A DNA stretch of 64,000 nucleotides from CALAED01 sp035765195. Its GTDB lineage: Bacteria; Actinomycetota; Actinomycetes; Streptosporangiales; Streptosporangiaceae. A program made the translations under genes and the position numbers. The notes below the pieces were generated by a model. It saw only the letters and a program-made list of their open reading frames with translations, did no database searches and was not told the DNA's origin. Positions 9,617 through 18,797 of the stretch are shown piece by piece (within the stretch, counting starts at the first letter, position 1; every line of letters begins with the position of its first letter). Location of the stretch: contig DASTYC010000006.1 of NCBI GenBank assembly GCA_035765195.1, positions 275,804 to 339,803 on the forward strand, written 5' to 3'.

Positions 9617-10537
9617 ATGGTCGGCCTCCACTCCGGCGTGTACGCCGAGGGTCCGTGGACCCATCGCGCGGTGAGCGCCGGCGGCACCCGCTTTCACATC
9701 GCCGAGGCGGGTGAGGGTCCGCTCGTATTGCTGCTGCACGGGTTCCCCGAGTTCTGGTGGTCGTGGCACAACCAGCTGGTATCCCTGCCGCCGGCCGGTT
9801 TTCGCGCCGCGGCGATCGACCTGCGCGGCTACGGCGGCAGCGACAAGCCACCGCGCGGGTACGACCTGGTCACCCTGGCCGGAGACATGGCTGGCCTCGT
9901 CCGCGCGCTCGGTGAGGCGAACGCGATCGTCGCCGGGCACGACTGGGGCGGCCTGCTCGCCTGGACCATGGCCGTGTACCACCCCAAGGTGGTGCAGCGG
10001 CTCATCGCAGTCTCCGCACCGCATCCGCTGCGGCTGCGCCAATCCGTACGCACCAATCCGCGCGGGCAGGCTTGGGCGGCGCGGCGGGTGCTGCGGTTCC
10101 AGCTGCCGACGCTGCCGGAGCGATCGCTCGTCCGCGACGACGCCGCCGCCGTGGGACGCCTGCTGCACGAATGGTCGGCGCCCGGCTGGCCGGACCCGCA
10201 GACCGAGCGGCTGGCCCGGGAGGCGATCCAGATCCCCGGCGTCGCGCACTGCGCGATGGAATACCACCGGTGGCTGATCCGCTCGCTCCCCCGCCCCGAC
10301 GGCGTGCGGTACGCGCATCGCATGGCCGCGCCGATCCAGGTGCCCACCTTGCAGCTGCACGGCGCGCTCGATCCGTACATCCTGCCGGCCAGCGCCCAAG
10401 GGTCCGGCCGGTACGTGGCGGCGCCCTACCGTTGGAAGCTCATCGACGGCGCCGGCCACTTCCCGCACCAGGAGCGCCCCCGTGGATTCGACGCCCAGCT
10501 GCTGGGCTGGCTCGCCGACCCCGAGCCCGAACGGTGA
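9617..10537 (+). CDS. Alpha/beta hydrolase, epoxide-hydrolase type
   Basis: A 306-residue alpha/beta hydrolase. The oxyanion motif HGFPEFWWSW and the nucleophile elbow GHDWGG (an Asp nucleophile) are the signature of epoxide hydrolases and haloalkane dehalogenases. The catalytic His is in DGAGHFPHQERP. Cap-domain residues lie between about 140 and 225. The substrate is not predictable from sequence. By position it matches ephE (Rv3670). It follows the holin-like gene by 7 bp. Confidence 0.88.
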   Translation: MVGLHSGVYAEGPWTHRAVSAGGTRFHIAEAGEGPLVLLLHGFPEFWWSWHNQLVSLPPAGFRAAAIDLRGYGGSDKPPRGYDLVTLAGDMAGLVRALGEANAIVAGHDWGGLLAWTMAVYHPKVVQRLIAVSAPHPLRLRQSVRTNPRGQAWAARRVLRFQLPTLPERSLVRDDAAAVGRLLHEWSAPGWPDPQTERLAREAIQIPGVAHCAMEYHRWLIRSLPRPDGVRYAHRMAAPIQVPTLQLHGALDPYILPASAQGSGRYVAAPYRWKLIDGAGHFPHQERPRGFDAQLLGWLADPEPER

Positions 10538-10629
10538 TCACGACAGGCGCAACGACATGACTCCGCAGACTCCGCTGACGCCGCCGACGCCGTTGACGCC
10601 GCGCCGAACGGCCCACTCCATGAACCGAG

Positions 10630-11307
10630 ATGAATAAACGCGACGCCGAGGCCGTTGGGAGTGCTGTGTCCCCTCCCGTGTGGCTGGAACGCTTCCTCGC
10701 CCACGCACCCTCGCTGGCGGTGCCCGAGGCGATGAGACCGCCGCGGCAGGCCCGGCCCGCCGCGGTCCTCGTGTTGTTCGGCGAGGGTCCTGACGGTCCC
10801 GACCTGCTGCTGATCCAGCGGGCCGCCACACTCGACAAGCACGCCGGTCAGCCGGCGTTCCCCGGAGGCGGCATCGACCCTGAGGACGACGGGCCGGTGG
10901 CGGCCGCGCTACGCGAGGCGGCCGAGGAGACCGGCCTCGATCCGGACGGCGTCGACGTCCTCGCCGTACTCCCCGAACTGCACGTGACCCGCAGCGGCTA
11001 CCGAGTGACGCCCGTCGCCGGCTGGTGGCGCGAGCCTTCGGCGGTGTCGGCCAACGACCCGGCCGAGGTGGCCGCCGTCGCCCGGGTGCCGATCAGCGAG
11101 CTCACCGACCCGGCCAACCGGCTGCGCGTACGCGGCCCGCTCGGCTACCTGAGCCCGGCCTTCCAGGTGCGCGGGATGCTCGTCTGGGGGTTCACCGCCG
11201 GGCTGCTCGATCGGTTCCTGGAAATCGGCGGCTGGGCGCGGCCATGGGACCGCGAGCGGGTCGAAAACCTGCCGCCTGACGTGCTCGGACTGTCAGCCGG
11301 AAGCTGA
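10630..11307 (+). CDS. Nudix hydrolase, CoA pyrophosphatase-like
   Basis: A 225-residue Nudix protein. It carries the UPF0035/CoA-diphosphatase signature LLLIQRAATLDKHAGQPAFPGG directly before the Nudix box, which ends in REAAEETGL. Members hydrolyse CoA and acyl-CoA to 3',5'-ADP and 4'-phosphopantetheine derivatives. Position equals Rv3672c. Its start follows a short AT-poor gap after the epoxide hydrolase gene, with GAGATGAA at the ATG. Confidence 0.88.
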   Translation: MNKRDAEAVGSAVSPPVWLERFLAHAPSLAVPEAMRPPRQARPAAVLVLFGEGPDGPDLLLIQRAATLDKHAGQPAFPGGGIDPEDDGPVAAALREAAEETGLDPDGVDVLAVLPELHVTRSGYRVTPVAGWWREPSAVSANDPAEVAAVARVPISELTDPANRLRVRGPLGYLSPAFQVRGMLVWGFTAGLLDRFLEIGGWARPWDRERVENLPPDVLGLSAGS

Positions 11308-11439
11308 GGAACGGACGTACGGCCTGACGACTGGACGGTCGCCGCACGGGCCTGTCATCCCCGGGAGTTATGGAGCCCATGTCGGATCTGGTCCACGGAG
11401 CGGACGTAAACCTCGGCTTCGGCCCTATACGGTGTTTCC

Positions 11440-12636
11440 GTGCTGGGCGACCACATCCTTGATCTGATCTTGCTAGGGCTCATCGTGCTGTTCGCCGTGT
11501 CCGGCTATCGGCAGGGCTTCATCGTGGGGTTGCTGAGCTTTGTCGGATTCGTCGGCGGTGGCGTGTGCGGCGCGCTGATCGCGCCGCCGATCGCCCGAGC
11601 GGTGGTGGAGGGGCCGTCCCAGCAGGCTCTGCTCGCCATCGTGATCGCGTTCCTCGCCGCCACGCTCGGCCAACTGCTGGCGTCGTCCGTCGGCGCCGTC
11701 CTCCGCAACCGGGTGACGGGCAACAACGCCCGCGCCGTCGACGCCGCCGGCGGCGCGGTCGTCAGCGTCGTGTCGCTGCTCGTGGTCGCCTGGTTCATCG
11801 GCAGCGCCGTCAGCAACTCGCCGTTCTCGGGGTTGCGTACGCAGGTCGCCAACTCCCAGGTGCTGCGCGGTGTTGACGACGTCATGCCCGACGCCGTCGA
11901 CGGCTGGTTCGCCTCGTTCCGCGCCTTCGTCGCCAAGACCGAGTTCCCGCAGGTCTTCGGCGGACTCGGGGGCGAATCCCTGGTCAACGTGCCGCCGCCG
12001 GACACCAGGGTGCTGACCACGCCGGAACTGCGCGCGGCGCGGCGGAGCATCGTCAAGATCGTGGGCACGGCGCCGTCCTGTCAGCGCCGGATCGAGGGGT
12101 CTGGCTTCGTGTACGCGCCGGAACGCGTGATGACCAACGCCCACGTCGTCGCCGGCGTCCGGGGGCCGACGGTGTACGTCATGGGCGGCGCCTCCTATCG
12201 CGCCAGGGTCGTGGTGTACAACCCGCGCCGCGACATCGCCGTGCTGCAGGTGCCCGGCCTGCCCCAGCGCCCGCTGGAGTTCAACCCCTCCGCCGAGTCC
12301 CGCGACAACGCGGTGGTCGCCGGATTCCCGCGCGGCCATCCCGGGTTCGTCGCCGTGGCCGCCCGGGTGCGCACCAGGCAGTTCGCGAAGGGCCCCGACA
12401 TCTACCACGCGGGACAGGTCAAGCGAGAGATCTACGCGATTCGCGGCAAGGTCGAGCCCGGCAACTCCGGTGGGCCACTGCTCGCTTCGGACGGCACCGT
12501 GTACGGGGTCATCTTCGCCGCCGCGCTCACCGACAAGGACACGGGCTACGCGCTCACGGCGAGCGAGGTCGCGCCGGACGCCCGCGCCGGCATCGACAGC
12601 GGCTCAGCCGTGTCGACACAGGCCTGCTCCGACTGA
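11440..12636 (+). CDS. marP: MarP-type membrane serine protease
   Basis: A 398-residue protein with an N-terminal CvpA-like domain of four membrane helices (about residues 1-125) and a C-terminal chymotrypsin-like protease domain outside the membrane. The triad is visible as His235 (TNAHVV), Asp265 (RRDIAVL) and Ser343 (PGNSGGP), positions that nearly match M. tuberculosis MarP (Rv3671c). Conserved cysteines around APSCQRR and near the C-terminus may form the redox-sensing disulfide. In mycobacteria the protein supports pH homeostasis in acid by cleaving the peptidoglycan hydrolase RipA. The start is a GTG at 11440. Confidence 0.92.
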   Translation: MLGDHILDLILLGLIVLFAVSGYRQGFIVGLLSFVGFVGGGVCGALIAPPIARAVVEGPSQQALLAIVIAFLAATLGQLLASSVGAVLRNRVTGNNARAVDAAGGAVVSVVSLLVVAWFIGSAVSNSPFSGLRTQVANSQVLRGVDDVMPDAVDGWFASFRAFVAKTEFPQVFGGLGGESLVNVPPPDTRVLTTPELRAARRSIVKIVGTAPSCQRRIEGSGFVYAPERVMTNAHVVAGVRGPTVYVMGGASYRARVVVYNPRRDIAVLQVPGLPQRPLEFNPSAESRDNAVVAGFPRGHPGFVAVAARVRTRQFAKGPDIYHAGQVKREIYAIRGKVEPGNSGGPLLASDGTVYGVIFAAALTDKDTGYALTASEVAPDARAGIDSGSAVSTQACSD

Positions 12637-12732
12637 TCACACGGCTCGGGGCTCGGGGGCTTGGGGGCCTGGGGCTCGGCGCTTGACGCTCGGGGCTCGG
12701 CGTGCTCGGCGCGCGGAGTCGCGGGGCGGTCG

Positions 12733-13206
12733 TCAGCGGACGAGTCGCAGCGATAGATCCGCCTCGGTCACGGCCCCGATGCCGCCGGAGTCGATGCGGT
12801 CGGCGAGCGCTCTGACGTCCCTGACGATGCCGGCCACGTCGATGTCGTACGGCCCGGGCTCGAAGGGGGCGATGCGCTCCGCGGCGCGCCGCAGCAGGGC
12901 ACGGGCGCCCCTGGCGTTACCGCGTCGGATGTGGGTGAGCCCCACCGCCACCTGGGCCAGCCCGCGCCAAAGCTCTCGTTCCGGCTCCGGAGCCGCCTTC
13001 CACACCGCCTCCAGCACCTCGTGCGCGTGGAAGGGACGGTCGGCGTCCAGCAGCCGCTGGGCGTCGGCGAGAGCCCGCGGCGGCGGCTCGGCGTAGTCGT
13101 CGGGCGTGGTCGGCTCGCCGCCCGCGCTCCCGCGCGGCAGCGGACGTCCGTACGCGTCACGCGGCCGCGCGTTCCTGGCCCGCCCGGCCGGGTCACGATC
13201 GCGCAT
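12733..13206 (-). CDS. DUF309 domain protein
   Basis: A 157-residue protein whose core (FHAHEVLEAVWK, then ERELWRGLAQVAVGLTHIRRGNARGA) is the DUF309 pattern: an all-helical domain with a conserved HxxHE-like segment and a WxGLxQ motif. Function is unknown. It converges on marP across about 96 bp of G-rich, repetitive DNA (GGCTCGG words). The start at 13204-13206 is chosen because the domain begins about 50 residues in; shorter starts are possible. Confidence 0.8.
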   Translation of the reverse strand: MRDRDPAGRARNARPRDAYGRPLPRGSAGGEPTTPDDYAEPPPRALADAQRLLDADRPFHAHEVLEAVWKAAPEPERELWRGLAQVAVGLTHIRRGNARGARALLRRAAERIAPFEPGPYDIDVAGIVRDVRALADRIDSGGIGAVTEADLSLRLVR

Positions 13207-13329
13207 GACGTCATTATCGACCGTATCGGCGGTGCGACGGTGCGACGGTGCGCCAGAGCCACGGACGATCGGGCGTGGCGCGACGGAGGGGTGAGCGGCT
13301 CGGCCGACCGGGGAAGCGGGAGCGGGCGG

Positions 13330-14046
13330 TCAGGAAAACGGACCGGCCTTGACGAGCGTACGGGCGGTCCGTTCGTCGGTGGGGCCCTCGCCGAACGACG
13401 GGCAGAGCCGGGCGAGCGGGCAGGCGCCGCACGCCGGACGACGCGAGTGGCAGACCCGGCGACCGTGCCAGATCAGCCGGTGGGACAGCATCGTCCACTC
13501 TTTACGAGGGATCAGCTCGCCGACCTCGTACTCGATCTTCACCGGGTCGGTTTCGGTCGTCCAGCCGAACCTGCGGGCCAGCCGGGAAAAGTGCGTGTCC
13601 ACGGTGATGCCGGGCACGTCGAAGGCGTTGCCGAGCACGACGTTGGCCGTCTTGCGTCCGACCCCGGGCAGCGTGACCAGCTCGTCCATCGTCCGCGGCA
13701 CCTCGCCGCCGAATCGCTCGCACAGCTCCTGGCCCAGCTTCATGAGGCTGTTGGCCTTGGCCCGGAAGAACCCGGTCGGCTGAATGATCTTTTCGAGCTC
13801 GTCGCGGTCGGCGGCGGCGTAGTCGGCGGCCGTGGTGTACCGCGCGAACAGGGTCGGTGTGACCGCGTTCACTCGACGATCCGTACACTGCGCAGACAGG
13901 ATCGTTGCGACCAGCAGCTCGAGCGCGTTGGTGAAGTCCAGCTCGCAGTGAGCATCGGGATACAGCGCGGCGAGTTCTCGGTTCATCCGCCGGGCGCGGC
14001 GAACCAGAGCGAGCCGGGATTCCGGGGCCGAGTTCTTGCGGGGCAC
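13330..14046 (-). CDS. nth: Endonuclease III
   Basis: A 238-residue bifunctional DNA glycosylase/AP lyase for oxidised pyrimidines. Visible: the helix-hairpin-helix LPGVGRKTANVV with the catalytic Lys, the catalytic Asp in VDTHFSRLARR, and the [4Fe-4S] cluster cysteines spaced C-x6-C-x2-C-x5-C (VCHSRRPACGACPLARLC). I prefer the GTG at 14044-14046 because E. coli Nth begins close to this point and because the next upstream starts (14,094 and 14,115) run into the putative Crp site. It is divergent from crp, as in M. tuberculosis. Confidence 0.92.
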   Translation of the reverse strand: MPRKNSAPESRLALVRRARRMNRELAALYPDAHCELDFTNALELLVATILSAQCTDRRVNAVTPTLFARYTTAADYAAADRDELEKIIQPTGFFRAKANSLMKLGQELCERFGGEVPRTMDELVTLPGVGRKTANVVLGNAFDVPGITVDTHFSRLARRFGWTTETDPVKIEYEVGELIPRKEWTMLSHRLIWHGRRVCHSRRPACGACPLARLCPSFGEGPTDERTARTLVKAGPFS

Positions 14047-14100
14047 GAGGCCAGCGTAAAGGCCTTCTCCGCTCCTTGGCGGCCGGGGTGACATCCGCGG

Positions 14101-14116
14101 TGCGATGTACGTCACA
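14101..14116. promoter_or_regulatory. Putative Crp-family site between nth and crp
   Basis: TGCGA-N6-TCACA differs from the Crp consensus TGTGA-N6-TCACA at one position. It ends 31 bp before the crp GTG start, a fitting place for autoregulation. It could also act on the divergent nth promoter. Confidence 0.6.
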
Positions 14117-14147
14117 CTTGTGGGTGGAGTGTGGACGAGGAGGAAGC

Positions 14148-14834
14148 GTGACCGACCGCGACGAAGAGGTACTCAACAGGGCGCCGCTCTTCGAGGCACT
14201 GGATGACGCGGCTGCCAAGTCCCTGCGCGCCAGCGTGGCAGAGGCGCGGTTGTCGCGGGGTCAGACGCTGTTCAACGAGGGCGAGGTCGGCGACCGGCTC
14301 TATGTCATCCTCGAAGGCAAGGTCAAGCTGACCAGGGCCGCGCCGGACGGCCGCGAGAATCTGCTCAGCGTGCTGGGGCCAGGCGAGATGTTCGGCGAGC
14401 TGTCGTTCTTCGACCCGCGGCCCCGGACGGCCAGCGCGGTGGCGGTCACCGAATGCCGGCTGGCGGGGCTGGGCCACGACGACCTGCGGCCCTTCCTGAC
14501 CAACCACCCCGAGGTGGCCGTCCATTTGCTGCGCGCGCTCGCCCAGCGGCTGCGCCGGACCAACGACGTCATGGCCGACCTGGTCTTCACCGACGTGCCG
14601 GGCCGGGTCGCCAAGCAGCTGCTCGACCTGGCGGAGCGGTTCGGCCAGCCGACGGAGGCGGGCCTGCACGTCCACCACGACCTGACCCAGGAGGAGCTGG
14701 CCCAGCTGGTCGGGGCCTCGCGCGAGACGGTCAACAAGGCGCTCGCCGACTTCGCCGGGCGCGGCTGGCTGCGCATCGAGGCCAGGGCCGTGGTGATCCT
14801 CGACATCGAACGCCTCCGCAAGCGCTCGCGCTGA
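14148..14834 (+). CDS. crp: Crp/Fnr-family transcriptional regulator
   Basis: A 228-residue regulator with an N-terminal cyclic-nucleotide-binding beta-barrel and a C-terminal winged helix. The phosphate-binding cassette reads FGELSFFDPRPRTASA, and the DNA-recognition helix lies in TQEELAQLVGASRETVNKALADF. The start is the GTG at 14148, directly after GAGGAGGAAGC. The family binds TGTGA-N6-TCACA sites, and such sites precede this gene and acsA in the window. It corresponds to Rv3676. Confidence 0.93.
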   Translation: MTDRDEEVLNRAPLFEALDDAAAKSLRASVAEARLSRGQTLFNEGEVGDRLYVILEGKVKLTRAAPDGRENLLSVLGPGEMFGELSFFDPRPRTASAVAVTECRLAGLGHDDLRPFLTNHPEVAVHLLRALAQRLRRTNDVMADLVFTDVPGRVAKQLLDLAERFGQPTEAGLHVHHDLTQEELAQLVGASRETVNKALADFAGRGWLRIEARAVVILDIERLRKRSR

Positions 14835-15047
14835 CCTCGACCATTTCGGGTGCGCGTCGCGGCGAGGTCCGCGATGCCCGCTGTCGTCCTCTTCTGCCGC
14901 CGCAGCCCGCCGCTGCCCACCGCTGCCGCCGCCGACCGCCGCGCCATGGGCGCCTGTCGCCGGCGCGAATACGGACGGACCCTGGCGCCGAGGCGGCCCG
15001 GCCCGGAAACGCGCCGCTCAGGCGTACGCCGCTCAGGCGTACGCGGC

Positions 15048-15857
15048 TCAGGCGCCGGGCTTCTCGTTTTGGCGGCGGCCGCGAAGGTAGTCGAGCTGGG
15101 ATTGTACGGACCATTCGGCGGCCGGCCACAGGGCCTTATCGACGTCGGTGTAGACGCGTTCGACGACCTCGCGGGCGGTGCGGGCCCCGGCCGCCAGCGC
15201 CTCCTCGACCTGGGCCAGCCGTTCGCGCCGATGCCCGATGTAGTAGTCGAGCGCGCCGGTCGGGTCGTCGAGCTTGGGACCGTGCCCCGGCAAGATCGTC
15301 GCGGCCTCGGCGGAGGCGGCGAAGTCGCGCAGCCGGTCGAGCGATTCCATGTAGTCGCCGAGGCCGCCCTCGAGCACCGTGGTTCCGTAGCCGAGCACGG
15401 TGTCTCCGGTCAGGATCGCCCGGTCCGCGGGCACCCAGAAGCACAACGAGTCGTCGGAATGCCCCGGCGTCTCCATCACCCGGAGCTCGAGCCCGTCCAT
15501 GGCCACGACGTCGGCCTCGCCCAGACCCTCGTCGCCCAGCCGGTGCGCGGGGTCCAGCGCCCGCACCGCGGAGGCCCTGGAGAGCTCGGCGAACCGGCGC
15601 GCGCCCTCGGCATGGTCGGGATGCCCATGGGTGAGGAGGACGAGGCCGACGTGCCGCCCGGCCGCCTCGACCGTGTCGACGACGCGCCGCAGGTGCCCCT
15701 CGTCCTCGGGCCCGGGGTCGATCACGATCGCCCGCTCCCCGCCCGGCTCGGCGAGCACCCAGGTGTTGGTGCCGTCGAGGGTCAGCGGGGACGGGTTGGG
15801 CGCCAGCACGCACCGGGCTCGCTCGGTGCCCATGCCATCGATCTCTGGCGTGCTCAC
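15048..15857 (-). CDS. MBL-fold metallo-hydrolase
   Basis: A 269-residue metallo-beta-lactamase-fold hydrolase with the metal motif THGHPDHAEG (HxHxDH), the second ligand region TPGHSDDS, the Asp in LTGDTVLG and the last His in LPGHGP. The C-terminal helical part resembles the LACTB2-type winged helix. The GTG start (15855-15857) overlaps the TGA of the upstream Nudix gene by GTGA, so translation is coupled. The substrate is not known. It is the Rv3677c equivalent. Confidence 0.9.
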   Translation of the reverse strand: MSTPEIDGMGTERARCVLAPNPSPLTLDGTNTWVLAEPGGERAIVIDPGPEDEGHLRRVVDTVEAAGRHVGLVLLTHGHPDHAEGARRFAELSRASAVRALDPAHRLGDEGLGEADVVAMDGLELRVMETPGHSDDSLCFWVPADRAILTGDTVLGYGTTVLEGGLGDYMESLDRLRDFAASAEAATILPGHGPKLDDPTGALDYYIGHRRERLAQVEEALAAGARTAREVVERVYTDVDKALWPAAEWSVQSQLDYLRGRRQNEKPGA

Positions 15858-16720
15858 GGGGCTTGCGTCCCGTACATGCCCGCAACGTCGTACGGCAGTT
15901 CGTCGGGCATCACGAGATAGACCCCGTCGTCGGCGATCGCCGCCTCGGGAAGGCGCGGGCTGATCTCGCGCTCGGCGGCGAGGACCGCGGCCACGGAGTC
16001 GTACGCCGTCAACTCGAGCAACGTCACGAGGGTCGGCGGCAGCAGCATCAGCTCGCCGGTACGGGCCCGCGCCACCGCGTCGGCGGGGCGGAGCCAGGCC
16101 ACCCGATCCGCTTCGGTGCTCACGTCGCGGGCGCGCTGCCCCGGCGGCATCGCCGCCATGAAGAAGCGGGTGTCGTAACGCTTCTTCTCGATCTCCGGAG
16201 TGATCCAATGCGCCCACGGACGGAGCAGGTCGGAGCGCAGCACGAGCCCGCGCCGGTCGAGGAGGTCGGCGAACGACAGTGTCCGGTCGAGGAGCGCCTG
16301 CCGGTCCGCCTCCCAGTCCTCGCCTCGGGTGTCGGCGATGATCGAGTCGGGAGTGGGCCCGGCGAGCAGCACGCCGCACTCCTCGAACGTCTCCCGTACG
16401 GCGGCGCACACCAGCTCGCCCGCCAACGTCTCGTCGGCGCCGAAGGCCGCGCCCCAGGCGGCGGCATCGGGCCCGGCCCAGCCGATCGTACGGTCGGCGT
16501 CGCGCGGGTCGACCGAGCCGCCGGGAAAGACATAAGCTCCGGGCGCGAAGGCCATCGAGGCCACTCGGCGCAGCATGAAGACCTGCAGCCCGTGCTCGGG
16601 GTGATCGCGCAGCACGACGACGGTCGCGGCGTCCTTGGGTCGCGCCACCTCGACGCGACCCTCCATGACGGCTCTGGCCCGCTCGGCGAACGTGTCGGGC
16701 AGAGGCAGCCGACTTACCAT
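15854..16720 (-). CDS. Nudix hydrolase, NUDT19-like
   Basis: A 288-residue Nudix protein in which the first glycine motif (FAPGAYVFPGGSVDP) and the REXXEE helix (AAVRETFEECGVLL) are separated by an insertion of about 30 residues. That is the NUDT19/RP2-type layout. Relatives act on CoA esters. It overlaps the MBL hydrolase gene by 4 bp and lies downstream of the ridA gene, so all three may share a transcript. Confidence 0.85.
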   Translation of the reverse strand: MVSRLPLPDTFAERARAVMEGRVEVARPKDAATVVVLRDHPEHGLQVFMLRRVASMAFAPGAYVFPGGSVDPRDADRTIGWAGPDAAAWGAAFGADETLAGELVCAAVRETFEECGVLLAGPTPDSIIADTRGEDWEADRQALLDRTLSFADLLDRRGLVLRSDLLRPWAHWITPEIEKKRYDTRFFMAAMPPGQRARDVSTEADRVAWLRPADAVARARTGELMLLPPTLVTLLELTAYDSVAAVLAAEREISPRLPEAAIADDGVYLVMPDELPYDVAGMYGTQAP

Positions 16721-16801
16721 CGCATGATCCTCATCGCCGCCAATTCGAAGCCACCAGGGGCTTCATCGTCAAGAGCGTCCACGTCCGCTCGCATGCGCGG
16801 C

Positions 16802-16855
16802 ACAGCCGATCGTCGTACGCGCGAACAGCCGATCGTCGTACACGCGGAACAGCCG
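16802..16855. repeat. 23-bp tandem repeat, two copies
   Basis: The word ACAGCCGATCGTCGTAC occurs at 16802 and again at 16825, with related flanks. It lies in the gap between ridA and the Nudix gene and is non-coding. Confidence 0.6.
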
Positions 16856-16882
16856 CCGGCGAGCCTGCGAACGGACGGCCCG

Positions 16883-17347
16883 TCAGCCGGTGACTTCGGC
16901 GATGGCCTCGACCTCGACGGGAGCGTTGTTGGGCAGCACCGCGACGCCGACCGCGCTGCGCGCGTGCGCGCCCGCGTCGCCGAAGACCGCGGCGAGGAGG
17001 TCGCTGGCGCCGTTGATCACCTTGGGCTGCCCGTAGAAGTCGGGAGCACTGGCGACGAAGCCGACGACCTTGACGATGCGTGCCACTCGCGACAGCTCGC
17101 CCACCTCGGCCTTGAGCGCCGCGATCACGTTGAGGGCGCAGACCTTGGCGAGTTCGGCCGCCTGTTCCGGCGAGATCTCCGCGCCGACCTTCCCGGTCGC
17201 GAGGAGCTCGCCGGCTCGGATCGGCAGCTGTCCCGCCGTGTAGACGAGCGATCCGGTCCGTGCGGTCGGGACGTACGAGGCCAGCGGCCGGACCACCGGC
17301 GGCAGCTCGAGACCCAGGTCGGCCACCCGTTCCTCGGGTGTGCTCAC
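16883..17347 (-). CDS. RidA (YjgF/YER057c/UK114) family protein
   Basis: A 154-residue RidA-like protein. The start of the fold is visible as GSLVYTAGQLPI, with the middle AKVCALNVIAALKAEVG and the trimer-interface region RSAVGVAVLPNNAPVEVEAIAEV. The Arg typical of imine deaminases appears as ARSAVGV. Proteins of this family remove reactive enamine/imine intermediates; the subgroup here has not been assigned one substrate. Its GTG start overlaps the TGA of the tiny DUF4177 gene. It corresponds to Rv3678c. Confidence 0.9.
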   Translation of the reverse strand: MSTPEERVADLGLELPPVVRPLASYVPTARTGSLVYTAGQLPIRAGELLATGKVGAEISPEQAAELAKVCALNVIAALKAEVGELSRVARIVKVVGFVASAPDFYGQPKVINGASDLLAAVFGDAGAHARSAVGVAVLPNNAPVEVEAIAEVTG

Positions 17348-17499
17348 GCCTTCTCCCGCTTCAGGTACGCCACCAGGTTCTCAGGGTTCGGACCGGGCAT
17401 CACGGTGACGAGCTCCCAGCCGTCCTCGCCCCAGTTGTCGAGGATCTGCTTCGTCGCGTGGATCAACAACGGTACGGTCGCGTACTCCCATTTCTTCAT
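17344..17499 (-). CDS. Small DUF4177-like protein
   Basis: A 51-residue protein (MKKWEYATVPLLIHATKQI, then LDNWGEDGWELVTVMPGP). The pattern KWEYxxV...LDxWGxxGWELV is that of DUF4177. It ends with TGA inside the GTGA overlap with ridA, so the two are translated together. The function is unknown. It is easily missed because of its length, but codon use and the overlap support it well. Confidence 0.85.
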   Translation of the reverse strand: MKKWEYATVPLLIHATKQILDNWGEDGWELVTVMPGPNPENLVAYLKREKA

Positions 17500-17519
17500 G
17501 ACCGAACCCTACTGAAGGA

Positions 17520-18590
17520 TCATGAGCTGCCCGGCGCGGAGTTGCCAGAACCCCCGGACGCGCCGCTTTCCCGCTCGGCGGGGTGCGGCGGCTCGGCGGC
17601 GTGCGGCGGCTCGGCCGGACGCGGCGGCTCGGCCGGCTGCTCCTGCTGCGCAGGAGCCTGCACCTCAGGGCGGGTCGTCTCGGTGCCGCTGCTGAGACCG
17701 GCGGTGCCGCTCACGGGAGGCGCCGACTCCAGCGGCGGCGGCATGCCCTCGATCGGCTCCTCGACCGCCTGCTCCAGCGGCTCCGGCTCCTCGATGGGCT
17801 CCGACTCGGCCGGGGCGGGCTCGGGGCCGCCGCTCATCTTCTCGAAGAACCTCAGCATCTCGACCGGCAGCGGCATGACGAGCGTGCTGTTCTTCTCCGC
17901 GGCGACCTCGACGACCGTCTGCAGCAGCCGAAGCTGCAGTGAGGCCGGGTCCTTCGACAGCTCGTGGGCCGCCGCGCCCAGGCGCTTGGACGCCTGGTAC
18001 TCACCGTCGGCGGTGATGATGCGGGCCCGCCGCTCGCGTTCGGCCTCGGCCTGCCGGGCCATCGAGCGCTTCATGCCCTCGGGCAGCGAGACGTCCTTGA
18101 TCTCGACCCGCTCGATCCGGATGCCCCAGGGATTCTCGGTCATCTCGTCGATGATCCGGCGCAGCTCGAAGTTGATCTGGTCGCGCTCGGAGAGCAGCTG
18201 CTGCATGTCGGCCTTGCCGATCACGGAGCGCAGCGAGGTCTGCGCCACCTGGGAGACCGCGTAACCGTAGTTCTGTACGTTGACGATCGCCTTCACCGGG
18301 TCGATCACCCGGAAATACACGACCGCGTCGACGCGGACGCTGACGTTGTCTTGGGTGATGCCCTCCTGCGCGGGCACACCCATCGCCACCGTCTGCATGT
18401 TGACCTTCTGGATCCGGTCCATGATCGGTGTGATGAACGTCAAGCCGGGCTCGCGGACGGCGTTCAACTGGACCTGGCCAAAGCGGAAGACGACGCCCTT
18501 TTCGAACTGCTGGATGACTTTGACCGCCGAGGCGGCGGCGATGAGGCCGAAGAAGACGAGGATCCCCAGCAGGAGTAGGACTACTGCCAT
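17520..18590 (-). CDS. SPFH/band-7 (slipin-like) membrane protein
   Basis: A 356-residue protein with one N-terminal membrane helix (VVLLLLGILVFFGLIAAASAV), a complete SPFH domain (about residues 25-250: EKGVVFRFGQ, EPGLTFITP, RVDAVVYFRV) and an E/R-rich coiled coil (MARQAEAERERRARIITADGEYQASKRL). The C-terminal 100 residues are Pro/Glu-rich with repeated RPAEPPH-type words. Slipins scaffold membrane microdomains and often work with NfeD, which is not encoded next to it here. It lies just upstream of the DUF4177-ridA pair. Confidence 0.88.
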   Translation of the reverse strand: MAVVLLLLGILVFFGLIAAASAVKVIQQFEKGVVFRFGQVQLNAVREPGLTFITPIMDRIQKVNMQTVAMGVPAQEGITQDNVSVRVDAVVYFRVIDPVKAIVNVQNYGYAVSQVAQTSLRSVIGKADMQQLLSERDQINFELRRIIDEMTENPWGIRIERVEIKDVSLPEGMKRSMARQAEAERERRARIITADGEYQASKRLGAAAHELSKDPASLQLRLLQTVVEVAAEKNSTLVMPLPVEMLRFFEKMSGGPEPAPAESEPIEEPEPLEQAVEEPIEGMPPPLESAPPVSGTAGLSSGTETTRPEVQAPAQQEQPAEPPRPAEPPHAAEPPHPAERESGASGGSGNSAPGSS

Positions 18591-18797
18591 GACAAGCCAC
18601 CTTTCTCATGGGGTGTGGCTCGCAATATGACGGACGGAGCGTGCCGATCCGTTTCGTCCCAGCCTATTCACGCCGCCCGGCGCCCGCCGTCGACTCGATG
18701 CCCTCCCGGCGGCGACCCTCGGTTGAGTGTCAGGAATCACGTGCTTTGCCCGGCCCGACCCCTTAGCCCGACCTGTGCGAACGATAGCATCGTAGGG

